This document shows positions 26,504 through 34,231 of a DNA stretch of 46,969 nt, one piece after another. Source of the DNA: an uncultured Butyricicoccus sp. GTDB taxonomy: Bacteria; Bacillota; Clostridia; Oscillospirales; Butyricicoccaceae. The number at the start of each line of letters is the position of its first letter. Positions within the stretch are counted from its first letter, which is position 1. The notes beneath the pieces are model-generated. The model ran no database searches. It saw nothing but the letters and a program-made list of their open reading frames with translations, and was not told the origin of the DNA. The position numbers and the translations under genes were made by a program. The stretch is from positions 1-46,969 of the forward strand of contig CALWMO010000003.1 in assembly GCA_944381965.1 (NCBI GenBank), read 5' to 3'.

Positions 26504-28041
26504 TATTTTCTCCTATCTTTAAAAATTTTGTTTTTAAATGTCGTTAAAAGTTCCAAATCACCAAAAAGTAATAAATAGACTATAAAGCCTATAATACCGC
26601 AAAAACCGCATTTGACTATAAGCATAATTTTTGATTCATTGCCATTTAAAACTATTGTGTTAATAAACCATAAACCAACACCCATAACACAGGACAAAAT
26701 AATTGATTTTAATATGCGTATAAGCTTAATCGGAGAACCATGACCTTTAAAAAAGATAACAGAAAGAATAATTCCGCCTATTGTCATAGCAAAAGATGTT
26801 GCAAGTGCTAACACAAGACTATTTTTATAAAAGTTTAACAGTATAGTACCGATTACAAAATTTAAAATAACTACAATAGCATTTGTTACAAGTGGTGTAA
26901 TCGTTTTTTGCATTGCATAATATGCCTTACTAAGCAAATCAAGCAGTGCAAAACCAACCATACCGAGTGAATATATACCAAAAACAGTACCAGTGGATAT
27001 GGAGGCTGTGTGTGTAAATTCACTGCCTTCAAATAAAACCTCTATAATCTGTACACCGTATACGCAGAAAAGAACAGAAATCGGTAAAAGTAAGACAACG
27101 GTATTTTCTATAACTTTTCCGATATATGAACGGTATTCACTAGCAGACATTCGACTGCTTTCTAGATTAAACTGTGGGAATAATACCGCACCGATAGAAT
27201 ACATAAGCGTTGTTATAAGCGGAGTAAACAGCTTGTCTGCATAATAAAATGATGTAGGTGCAGTTTTTCCTATGCTAAACGCCATACTGTAATCGAGTAG
27301 ATAACAGAATAAAAATACCGATGTGGTAAAGATAGTTACAATAGCTGTGCGGAAAAATAGTCCGAAATGTGCACCTGTGCCATAAATACCAAATCTAAAA
27401 CGAAAACGATATTTTTCTTTTATAATATATGGCACAACCATAGCAAATTGTAAAAGCCATGCCGCAGATGTTAAAATTACAAAGCTATCCATTGTAAGTT
27501 TATCGCCGAAAAATAACAGCACAAAACATAAAAATGCATTGTAAAGCAGGCTTAAACTACCTTGGAGGGAATAATGCCCCATTGACTGGAAAAGTGCGAC
27601 AAGCAAATATGAAATCACGATAACGGGAAGTGTAGGCACCATATAAAGCACAAAACGCTCAAACATAACAGGTGAGCCTTCCACATTGTCAAATGATGCA
27701 AGCAGTCCGGTGTAATTAAAAATAAGCAAAAGACCACATACAACGATAGATGCTAAAAAACAAAGCGATATTAAATAATCTGCCGCTTTAAAACATTCAT
27801 CTTTGCCTTGTATGAGCTTTTTCGAGAAAATCGGCACAGCTGCTAGACAAAGAGCATATGCAACAGTGGTAAAAATATAAATAGTCGAATTATTTGCCGC
27901 TGTAAACATTGTTACATCAAAGGTTTCTGCACCAAAAGCACGAGCTTGCAAGGCATCTCGTAAAATGCCTAAGCCTTTAGCTATAAATGTAACAAGTGTT
28001 ACAAGACCGATTGCACGAGCAAGTTTTGCGGAGTTTTTCAT
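26503..28041 (-). CDS. MurJ-like lipid-linked flippase (MOP superfamily)
   Basis: 512 residues with about fourteen transmembrane helices. The N-terminus (AKGLGILRDALQARAFGAETFD) closely follows the MurJ/MviN pattern KxxGxxRD..A..FG. It would flip lipid II or another undecaprenyl-linked precursor across the membrane. AAGGAGAA precedes the ATG and a TTGTGT-17-TATACT promoter lies at 28153-28125. It is coupled to the DUF5693-like gene, so it may serve a wall polymer other than peptidoglycan. A dedicated essential MurJ could be elsewhere in the genome. Confidence 0.85.
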   Translation of the reverse strand: MKNSAKLARAIGLVTLVTFIAKGLGILRDALQARAFGAETFDVTMFTAANNSTIYIFTTVAYALCLAAVPIFSKKLIQGKDECFKAADYLISLCFLASIVVCGLLLIFNYTGLLASFDNVEGSPVMFERFVLYMVPTLPVIVISYLLVALFQSMGHYSLQGSLSLLYNAFLCFVLLFFGDKLTMDSFVILTSAAWLLQFAMVVPYIIKEKYRFRFRFGIYGTGAHFGLFFRTAIVTIFTTSVFLFCYLLDYSMAFSIGKTAPTSFYYADKLFTPLITTLMYSIGAVLFPQFNLESSRMSASEYRSYIGKVIENTVVLLLPISVLFCVYGVQIIEVLFEGSEFTHTASISTGTVFGIYSLGMVGFALLDLLSKAYYAMQKTITPLVTNAIVVILNFVIGTILLNFYKNSLVLALATSFAMTIGGIILSVIFFKGHGSPIKLIRILKSIILSCVMGVGLWFINTIVLNGNESKIMLIVKCGFCGIIGFIVYLLLFGDLELLTTFKNKIFKDRRK

Positions 28042-28124
28042 AAAATTTTGTTCTCCTTAGACAAAATAAAAAACAGCGTATTAAACTGTTTTAATCTCGG
28101 GTTAAAAATAAAGATACTTAGTTA

Positions 28125-28153
28125 AGTATAACACATACTCTTTAAACACACAA
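28125..28153 (-). promoter_or_regulatory. Predicted promoter of the MurJ-DUF5693 operon
   Basis: TTGTGT (28153-28148), a 17-base spacer and TATACT (28130-28125) on the minus strand. Confidence 0.5.
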
Positions 28154-28179
28154 CATTGCTATTTTTAATATCATATTAA

Positions 28180-28210
28180 AAAAACCGTTTCTATTATTTT
28201 AGAAACGGCT
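28180..28210 (-). terminator. Terminator of the ferritin-like gene
   Basis: CCGTTTCT (28185-28192) pairs with AGAAACGG (28201-28208), then a run of seven T on the minus strand. Confidence 0.8.
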
Positions 28211-28217
28211 TTGTTTT

Positions 28218-28727
28218 TTAACTATTAAGTGCGGTATTAAATAAATTTATATGATGCTCGGTATCTCTCATAATTCGCTCAATAAGCTGTTTTGGCTCTT
28301 TATCTAAAATATTTGAATTTAATATGGTTTTATATTGTCTTAAAACTTGCCTTTCACAAAGAACTGATTTCTCAAGCATTCTATCAGCATTTTTTTCATA
28401 ATAAATATTGCCCGATGACCAAGAAATGCCTCGCCCTCCAATATATGAAATAAATCTAGGTTCACCACCATAACGGCATATAAGACGTCCTAAATGTCTT
28501 ATATGCTGCATTTGGTCATTAGCTGCGGCATCAAATAGCTCAGATAAAAACATATTATTTTGTTCCCTTAAAACCATACCACAGTATAGATACTGATTAA
28601 GCAGTGTAAGCTCGCTATCTCTGCCACCATAAGCAGAAAATAATGCTCTGACAAGCTGAGGATTTGATGCTTGCTTGTTAACTTTTGGCCAGCCTTCTGT
28701 CAACATTTTATACACAGAGTTATTCAC
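28218..28727 (-). CDS. Ferritin-like four-helix protein with degenerate metal motifs
   Basis: 169 residues, all helical. It resembles clostridial ferritin-like/Mn-catalase-like proteins with the block SELTLLNQYLY. E39 and E125 (CERQVLRQY) occupy ligand positions. The two ExxH motifs, however, read Q72-M-Q-H75 and T156-E-H-H159, so both bridging glutamates are replaced. A normal di-iron or di-manganese site is therefore doubtful, and the protein may be structural, for instance in a spore or envelope layer, or bind metal differently. The start is GTG at 28727 with GGAGGT upstream. It is divergent from nrdD. Confidence 0.65.
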   Translation of the reverse strand: MNNSVYKMLTEGWPKVNKQASNPQLVRALFSAYGGRDSELTLLNQYLYCGMVLREQNNMFLSELFDAAANDQMQHIRHLGRLICRYGGEPRFISYIGGRGISWSSGNIYYEKNADRMLEKSVLCERQVLRQYKTILNSNILDKEPKQLIERIMRDTEHHINLFNTALNS

Positions 28728-28827
28728 AAATTTTACCTCCGATTTTAAAAATTAAGATTATACATGATGAAATTTTAGAAATAATTTTTTTAATTTCGTT
28801 TATTGTGCCAAAACGTTTTCCCCCTTC

Positions 28828-28856
28828 TTGACAAGCTAGTATAAAGAGTCTACAAT
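28828..28856 (+). promoter_or_regulatory. Predicted promoter of the nrdD operon
   Basis: Perfect TTGACA (28828-28833), a 17-base spacer and TACAAT (28851-28856). The leader is about 130 bases. Confidence 0.7.
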
Positions 28857-28878
28857 ACTAAGTACCGTCTGATATGTG

Positions 28879-28894
28879 GTACTATATATTGTGC
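28879..28894 (+). promoter_or_regulatory. Candidate NrdR box
   Basis: GTACTATATATTGTGC matches the recalled NrdR consensus ACACWATATATWGTGT at 13 of 16 positions and lies about 16 bases downstream of the predicted start point. NrdR represses ribonucleotide reductase genes. A clear second box at the usual helical spacing was not found. Confidence 0.65.
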
Positions 28895-28926
28895 TACGAA
28901 CAGATGTTTGATACGAAATTTTGTGA

Positions 28927-28969
28927 ATATTGCGTTTTTTTGAACTTTTTTGGCTTTTAAACGCAATAT
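28927..28969 (+). promoter_or_regulatory. Long-stem hairpin in the nrdD leader
   Basis: ATATTGCGTTT (28927-28937) and AAACGCAATAT (28959-28969) are perfect 11-bp arms around a 21-base T-rich loop. The stem ends 11 bases before the AAAGGA ribosome site. It has no following T tract, so it is not a standard terminator. Confidence 0.55.
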
Positions 28970-28993
28970 GCTTGGAAAGGACAGACTGGGTAA

Positions 28994-31312
28994 ATGGGTA
29001 AGCAAATCGTCAAGCGTGACGGCAGAAAAGTAGACTTTGAACGCAAAAAAATTGCAGATGCAATATTTAGAGCGGCTCAAGCTACTGGTGGTCAAGATTA
29101 CGAAACTGCACAAAATCTTGCAGCTGAAGTTGAAAAAATGTTAGAGGACGAATTGCTTTGTTGTCCAACAGTTGAACAGGTTCAGGATATAGTTGAAAAG
29201 GTGCTGGTTGAAACTGGTCACGCTCGAACAGCTAAAAAATATATCCTTTATCGTGATGAGCGTACAAGAGTGCGTGAAATGAATACCAGACTTATGAAGG
29301 TATATGAGGATTTAACTTTTCAGTCCTCTTTTGAAAATGATGTTAAACGTGAAAATGCCAATATTGATGGCGATACCGCTATGGGTACTATGCTTAAATA
29401 TGGCTCTGAAGGTGCTAAACAGTTCTATGATATGTTTATCTTAGACCCAGAGCAGGCTAAAGCTCATAGAGAAGGTGATATTCACATACATGATATGGAC
29501 TTTTTAACTCTTACAACCACTTGTTGTCAGATTGACTTAATAAAACTATTTGAAGATGGTTTTTGCACAGGTCATGGCTTTTTAAGAGAGCCTAATGATA
29601 TACGCTCTTATTCTGCTCTTGCTTGCATAGCTATACAGTCAAACCAAAATGACCAGCATGGCGGTCAAAGTGTTCCAAACTTTGATTATTCAATGTCTAA
29701 AGGTGTTAAGAAGACATTTCGTAGATGCTTTACTGAGAATTTAGTCAAGGCAATAGAGATATATTTAGAACAAGATGACGGGGAAATGCTTGGTAAAGGC
29801 ATAATCAGCAAATGCGAAATACAAACCGGTGTTTGGGCATGTATGGCAGGTGATAACGGATTTGATGAAGCAGTTAAATCCGAGCTTTTAAACCATACCG
29901 ATGAAAAAACTGCAAATAAAATAATGCATTTTGTAAGAAAATATGCTCTCAAGGAAGTTAAGAGAAACACTTATCAAGCAATGGAGGCACTTGTTCATAA
30001 TTTAAACACTATGCATTCCAGAGCTGGTGCTCAAATTCCGTTTTCATCTCTTAACTATGGCACTGACACCTCACCAGAGGGCAGACTTGTTATGGAATGT
30101 CTTTTAATGGCTACATATGACGGTCTTGGAAATGGTGAAACTTCTATCTTCCCAATACATATTTTTAAAGTCAAAGAAGGCGTTAACTTTAACCCTGAAG
30201 ACCCTAACTACGATTTGTTTAAACTCGCTATGAAGGTTTCTGCAAAACGTATGTTTCCTAATTTCTCTTTTATTGATGCGCCATTTAATCTAAAATACTA
30301 TAAACCTAATCACCCAGAAACCGAATGTGCTTATATGGGTTGTCGCACTCGTGTTTTAGGCAATGTCTATGACCCATCAAGAGAAATTGTAAATGGTCGT
30401 GGTAATTTAAGCTTTACATCTATAAATCTGCCTAGAATTGCAATTTTAAGCAATGGCGATGTAGATTTATTCTTTAAACAATTAGATGAGAAAATTGACC
30501 TTGTTATTAAACAGTTACTCGATAGATTTAAAATCCAAAGCCAGAAGAAAGTACGCAACTATCCATTTTTAATGGGTCAAGGTGTATGGATTGACTCTGA
30601 TAAGCTAAACCCAGATGATGAGGTTGGCGAAGTTTTAAAACATGGTACTTTAACTTGTGGTTTTATAGGACTTGCTGAATGTCTTAAAGCTCTTATAGGT
30701 GTACACCATGGCGAAAGCAAAGATGCTCAAAAACTGGGTCTTAAAATTATAAAACACATGCGTGAGCGTATGGACGAGGCAGCAGAGCAGTATAAATTAA
30801 ATTTCTCTTTAATCGCCACTCCAGCCGAAGGTCTTTCTGGCAGATTTGTTAAAATCGACCGCAAGCGTTATGGTGTAATCGAAGGTGTTACAGATAGAGA
30901 TTATTATACAAACTCTTTCCATGTGCCTGTTTATTACCCTATAAGTGCATTTGAGAAAATAAGAATAGAAGCTCCTTACCACGAACTGACTAACGGCGGT
31001 CATATAAGTTATATAGAACTTGATGGCGACCCTACAAATAACTTAGAAGCATTTGAGCAGATTGTGCGTTATATGAAAGAATGTGGTATAGGTTATGGTG
31101 CTATAAATCACCCGATAGACCGTGACCCTGTTTGTGGTTACACAGGTATTATAGGTGATGTTTGCCCACGCTGTGGCAGACGTGAGGGTGAAGGTGTACC
31201 TCTTGAAAAACTTAAAAAATTAGGACTTTATAAAAACTATAACAGCACAACTATTGGTTATCATGGCGACCAGAATGAGGAGGCAGACCGTATGCCTAAT
31301 CCTATTGGATAA
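28994..31312 (+). CDS. nrdD: Anaerobic ribonucleoside-triphosphate reductase, catalytic part lacking its glycyl-radical domain
   Basis: 772 residues. An N-terminal ATP-cone (about 1-95, KQIVKRDGRKVDFERKKI) is followed by the ten-stranded barrel with TTTCCQIDLIKLF and the Cys-rich tail DPVCGYTGIIGDVCPRCGR (C714, C724, C727). The enzyme reduces ribonucleoside triphosphates to deoxy forms without oxygen. A normal NrdD continues into a C-terminal RxxGY radical loop. Here the frame ends at residue 772 without it, and that segment is encoded by the next gene. ATG follows GGAAAGGACAG. The first gene of nrdD-radical domain-nrdG. Confidence 0.93.
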   Translation: MGKQIVKRDGRKVDFERKKIADAIFRAAQATGGQDYETAQNLAAEVEKMLEDELLCCPTVEQVQDIVEKVLVETGHARTAKKYILYRDERTRVREMNTRLMKVYEDLTFQSSFENDVKRENANIDGDTAMGTMLKYGSEGAKQFYDMFILDPEQAKAHREGDIHIHDMDFLTLTTTCCQIDLIKLFEDGFCTGHGFLREPNDIRSYSALACIAIQSNQNDQHGGQSVPNFDYSMSKGVKKTFRRCFTENLVKAIEIYLEQDDGEMLGKGIISKCEIQTGVWACMAGDNGFDEAVKSELLNHTDEKTANKIMHFVRKYALKEVKRNTYQAMEALVHNLNTMHSRAGAQIPFSSLNYGTDTSPEGRLVMECLLMATYDGLGNGETSIFPIHIFKVKEGVNFNPEDPNYDLFKLAMKVSAKRMFPNFSFIDAPFNLKYYKPNHPETECAYMGCRTRVLGNVYDPSREIVNGRGNLSFTSINLPRIAILSNGDVDLFFKQLDEKIDLVIKQLLDRFKIQSQKKVRNYPFLMGQGVWIDSDKLNPDDEVGEVLKHGTLTCGFIGLAECLKALIGVHHGESKDAQKLGLKIIKHMRERMDEAAEQYKLNFSLIATPAEGLSGRFVKIDRKRYGVIEGVTDRDYYTNSFHVPVYYPISAFEKIRIEAPYHELTNGGHISYIELDGDPTNNLEAFEQIVRYMKECGIGYGAINHPIDRDPVCGYTGIIGDVCPRCGRREGEGVPLEKLKKLGLYKNYNSTTIGYHGDQNEEADRMPNPIG

Positions 31313-31356
31313 TATCCTATCGATAACCGTTTTTTATAAGAAAGGATATGATAAAA

Positions 31357-31557
31357 ATGGCAAAAAAGTATCAAGTAACTGAGGTAAATGGTGTTGAGGT
31401 TGTTGGTGAAGGCGTAGGATTTGAAAGAATTCGTCGTATAACTGGTTATCTTGTAGGTACTTTGGATAGATTTAATAATGGCAAACGTGCAGAAGAACAC
31501 GACAGAGTAAAACATGATAGCTGTGACTGCTCTCTAACAGATAGCCGTTCAGCATGA
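31357..31557 (+). CDS. Stand-alone glycyl-radical domain of NrdD
   Basis: 66 residues. The stretch FERIRRITGYLVGTLDRFNN followed by GKRAEEHDRVKH is the C-terminal glycyl-radical segment of class III reductases, with the radical glycine in RITGY. It lies 44 bases behind the nrdD stop, has its own ribosome site (AAAGGA at 31341-31346, ten bases before ATG 31357) and ends in ATGA overlap with nrdG. An upstream in-frame ATG at 31348 is too near that site. The intact start, ribosome site and frame argue against a sequencing frameshift. It should dock on NrdD and be activated by NrdG, as a split glycyl-radical enzyme. Confidence 0.85.
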   Translation: MAKKYQVTEVNGVEVVGEGVGFERIRRITGYLVGTLDRFNNGKRAEEHDRVKHDSCDCSLTDSRSA

Positions 31558-32063
31558 AAAAAACTCTTAACATTGCAGGTATAGTCAAGGAGTCAATAGT
31601 TGATGGCCCATCTATAAGATTTACTATTTTCGTTCAAGGCTGTCCGCATAACTGCCTTGGCTGTCACAACCCACAAACACACGACTTCAAAGGCGGAAAT
31701 GAAATCTTTATAGATGAAATTATAAATACACTAAAAGACATGCCTTATATCTCAGGTGTAACTTTTTCGGGTGGTGAGCCTTTTTGTCAAGCAGAGGGGT
31801 TATATAATCTTGCTGTAGAGCTTAAACAAATGGGCAAACATTTGATGTGTTATACTGGATATACTTTTGAAGAACTCATAAACAAAAATGATGAATATAC
31901 AAATTTACTGCTTTCCAAACTAGATTTATTAGTTGATGGCAGATTTGAACAAGATAAGAAAAGTCTTGACCTTAAATTTAGAGGCAGCAGTAATCAGCGT
32001 ATATTAGATGTGAAAAAATCGCTTATGGAGGCTCAGCCTGTTTGGGCAGAACAATATAAGTAA
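31554..32063 (+). CDS. nrdG: Anaerobic ribonucleotide reductase activating enzyme (radical SAM)
   Basis: 169 residues. C30-PHN-C34-LG-C37 is the CxxxCxxC site for the [4Fe-4S] cluster that cleaves S-adenosylmethionine, and SGGEPF is the SAM-binding strand. It generates the glycyl radical, here on the small separate domain encoded just upstream, with which it overlaps by four bases. Length is normal for the family. The operon terminates at 32075-32118. Confidence 0.95.
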   Translation: MKKTLNIAGIVKESIVDGPSIRFTIFVQGCPHNCLGCHNPQTHDFKGGNEIFIDEIINTLKDMPYISGVTFSGGEPFCQAEGLYNLAVELKQMGKHLMCYTGYTFEELINKNDEYTNLLLSKLDLLVDGRFEQDKKSLDLKFRGSSNQRILDVKKSLMEAQPVWAEQYK

Positions 32064-32074
32064 TCATAAAAAAT

Positions 32075-32118
32075 AAATCCCCTTTCTGTAAATAGTATGT
32101 GAAAGGGGATTTTGTTAT
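32075..32118 (+). terminator. Terminator of the nrdD-nrdG operon
   Basis: AAATCCCCTTTC (32075-32086) and GAAAGGGGATTT (32101-32112) form a perfect 12-bp stem, with a short TTTGTT tail. Confidence 0.75.
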
Positions 32119-32181
32119 GTCAAAATTATGATATAATATGGCATGATAGTTTTTGAATTATATTTTAAGGAATGATTTATT

Positions 32182-32931
32182 TTGCCTGCTGTAACTCTTG
32201 AGCATGTGACACATGAGAAAAAACGTTATTTATTTATAGATACAATCCGTGGTTTTGCGGTTATAAATATGATTTTATATCATTTATGTTGGAATATTGA
32301 TAACTTAACAGGCATAAAACTAAATTGGTATCATACAGGATTAGCTTTATTTTGGCAGTTTTTAATATGTGGTACATTTCTTTTACTTTCAGGCTTTTGC
32401 ATAAGATTTTCTTCACATATTTTAAAACATACCATTATTCTTGCTATTTGTGCAATGTCAATAACATTTGTTACTTATATAACTGGAGATAAAACATTAA
32501 TTGTTTTTGGTATACTTCACTGTATGACGCTATGTTTTATAATTTTTATGCTAATTAAAAATTTCTTAAATAAAATATCAGCTAAAATAGGTCTTTGTAT
32601 ATGTATTTTATTATTTATTATTACATATAATATTCCTAATGGATATTTAGGATTTTTTGGATTTGGTTTATATCTTCCTGAAGGCTGGTATGTATCGTAC
32701 TGGTTATCTCTTTTAGGTCTATTATCAAAAGATTTTCGTTCTGCTGATTATTTCCCGATTTTTCCGTATTTATTTTTATTCCTAGCGGGATATTATATAT
32801 CTAAACTTAAGTTTAATATTAAAAAAGATATAAATATAAAGTTTTTAAGCTTTATCGGTCAGCATAGCCTTATTATTTATTTGATTCATCAGCCGATTTT
32901 ATATGTCTTAATGTTACCGATTATAAAATAA
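32182..32931 (+). CDS. DUF1624/HGSNAT-like membrane acyltransferase
   Basis: 249 residues with about seven or eight transmembrane helices. IDTIRGFAVINMILYHLCWN near residue 20 carries the R-G and H of the DUF1624 (heparan-alpha-glucosaminide N-acetyltransferase-like) family, and the end has GQHSLIIYLIHQPI, typical of membrane acyltransferases. It may transfer acetyl groups to an envelope sugar; the substrate is unknown. The start is TTG at 32182 with AAGGAA nine bases upstream. It is monocistronic between terminators. Confidence 0.78.
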   Translation: MPAVTLEHVTHEKKRYLFIDTIRGFAVINMILYHLCWNIDNLTGIKLNWYHTGLALFWQFLICGTFLLLSGFCIRFSSHILKHTIILAICAMSITFVTYITGDKTLIVFGILHCMTLCFIIFMLIKNFLNKISAKIGLCICILLFIITYNIPNGYLGFFGFGLYLPEGWYVSYWLSLLGLLSKDFRSADYFPIFPYLFLFLAGYYISKLKFNIKKDINIKFLSFIGQHSLIIYLIHQPILYVLMLPIIK

Positions 32932-32957
32932 AAAATCCACCTTTTAAGGTGGATTTT
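32931..32957. terminator. Bidirectional terminator
   Basis: AAAAATCCACCTT and AAGGTGGATTTTT around a TT centre. It serves the acyltransferase gene and the convergent pyrE. Confidence 0.82.
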
Positions 32958-32964
32958 TAAAATT

Positions 32965-33633
32965 TTAGTCTTCAAACACACAATATTGAGCCATATATGC
33001 TTCCATCTGAGGAAGAATATCAGCATAAGTGCCTTGCTCCTTGAGATATTCATAAATATCACGCACTGTGATTAGAGAATGAACCTTAATGCCAAACTCT
33101 TCGCCTACTTCCATAACAGCAGTCTTACCAGCAGTTTGACCTACTTCACAGCGGTTTACAGAGATAAACATATCGGTTACCTTCACATCTGCACAGCCAG
33201 TAAGTACAGGCATTGTTTCACGAATAGCTGTACCAGCTGTGATAACATCTTCAATGATAATAACTCTATCGCCGTTTTGTGGCTTATAGCCTACAATGCT
33301 GCCGCCTTCGCCGTGGTCCTTAACTTCTTTACGATTGAAGAAAAACGGCTTGTCAATTCCAAAGTTACGAGCTAATGCACCAGAAGTTGAGGTTGCAAGC
33401 GGTATACCCTTATATGCAGGGCCAAACATTGCATCAAAGTTATCACCAATGGTTTGCTTAATAGCTGCCGCATAAAATTCGCCCAAACGTGAGTTTTGCA
33501 GACCAGTTTTATAATTGCCTGTATTTACAAAGTATGGAGTTTGTCTGCCAGACTTTGTTACAAAGCTACCAAAACGAAGCACATCAGCACTCATCATAAA
33601 TTCAATAAATTCTTTTTTTTGAGCAGAAAGCAT
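32965..33633 (-). CDS. pyrE: Orotate phosphoribosyltransferase
   Basis: 222 residues. IIIEDVITAGTAIRE is the PRPP-binding loop. FGPAYKGIPLA and FFNRKEVKDHGEGG are the other OPRT signatures. It converts orotate and PRPP to OMP in pyrimidine synthesis. ATG 33633 has AAAGGA nine bases upstream, and that site overlaps the end of the upstream Rrf2 regulator gene; the TTG three codons earlier is inside the spacer. No other pyr genes are adjacent, so it shares its transcript with an Fe-S regulator. Confidence 0.94.
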   Translation of the reverse strand: MLSAQKKEFIEFMMSADVLRFGSFVTKSGRQTPYFVNTGNYKTGLQNSRLGEFYAAAIKQTIGDNFDAMFGPAYKGIPLATSTSGALARNFGIDKPFFFNRKEVKDHGEGGSIVGYKPQNGDRVIIIEDVITAGTAIRETMPVLTGCADVKVTDMFISVNRCEVGQTAGKTAVMEVGEEFGIKVHSLITVRDIYEYLKEQGTYADILPQMEAYMAQYCVFED

Positions 33634-33638
33634 TATAT

Positions 33639-34085
33639 TCAATCCTTTACAATAAAATTATTATTTTTAATAACATCGCTATGTTGATTTACTAAATCTT
33701 CTAAGGTTATATTGTCAACATAATTATTTATAGCATCTGCAAAACCATTCCAAAATTGAAGGGTAGAACAGGTATCATTTCTAGGGCAAACTGGTGCGTT
33801 TTCTTCAAGACATGCGACAGGTGCAAGTCCGCCTTCTGTAACACGCAGAATTTCACCAGCAGTATAATCCTGTGCAGGTTTTGAAAGACGATAACCGCCT
33901 TGTGCACCTCGGACAGAGCGTAAAAGCCCTGAACGGCTAAGCTGATTTACAATTTGTTCGAGATATTTTATGGATATGCCTTGACGAGCAGAAATTTCCT
34001 TTAGCGGAATGAAACTCCCGTGGTCATGTTCCGCAAGGTCAATCATAAGTCTGAGTGCATATCGTCCTTTTGTGGAAACTTTCAT
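33639..34085 (-). CDS. Rrf2/IscR-type Fe-S transcription regulator
   Basis: 148 residues. Winged helix at the N-terminus (MKVSTKGRYALRLMIDLAEH, with the RGAQGGYRL wing near 59-67). Three cysteines, C92-x7-C100-x5-C106, match the cluster-binding pattern of IscR-type proteins (usually C-x5-7-C-x5-C), and E43 is present in the LEQI helix. It probably senses Fe-S status or redox stress. GGGAGG is seven bases before ATG 34085; an earlier in-frame ATG lies in that site. It is co-transcribed with pyrE, five bases downstream. There is no isc/suf gene nearby. Confidence 0.87.
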   Translation of the reverse strand: MKVSTKGRYALRLMIDLAEHDHGSFIPLKEISARQGISIKYLEQIVNQLSRSGLLRSVRGAQGGYRLSKPAQDYTAGEILRVTEGGLAPVACLEENAPVCPRNDTCSTLQFWNGFADAINNYVDNITLEDLVNQHSDVIKNNNFIVKD

Positions 34086-34112
34086 GCATAATCCTCCCAT
34101 AAATACACGTTA

Positions 34113-34141
34113 ATCATACCATAAAAGTAATATAAACACAA
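34113..34141 (-). promoter_or_regulatory. Predicted promoter of the rrf2-pyrE operon
   Basis: TTGTGT (34141-34136), a 17-base spacer and TATGAT (34118-34113) on the minus strand. The region is shared with the divergent tcdA gene. Confidence 0.5.
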
Positions 34142-34231
34142 GGTTTTAAAACATATAAAAACAGTTAGCTTTACAATATATTTGCGATATGTTACACTAA
34201 AAACAACATTTTGTAATCATAGGAGGGAATA

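Noticed and set aside
31300-31357. A simple frameshift or premature stop within nrdD
   Set aside because: The small gene has its own ribosome site and start, and the sequence between the frames does not encode the missing join; a single indel would not restore a normal NrdD.
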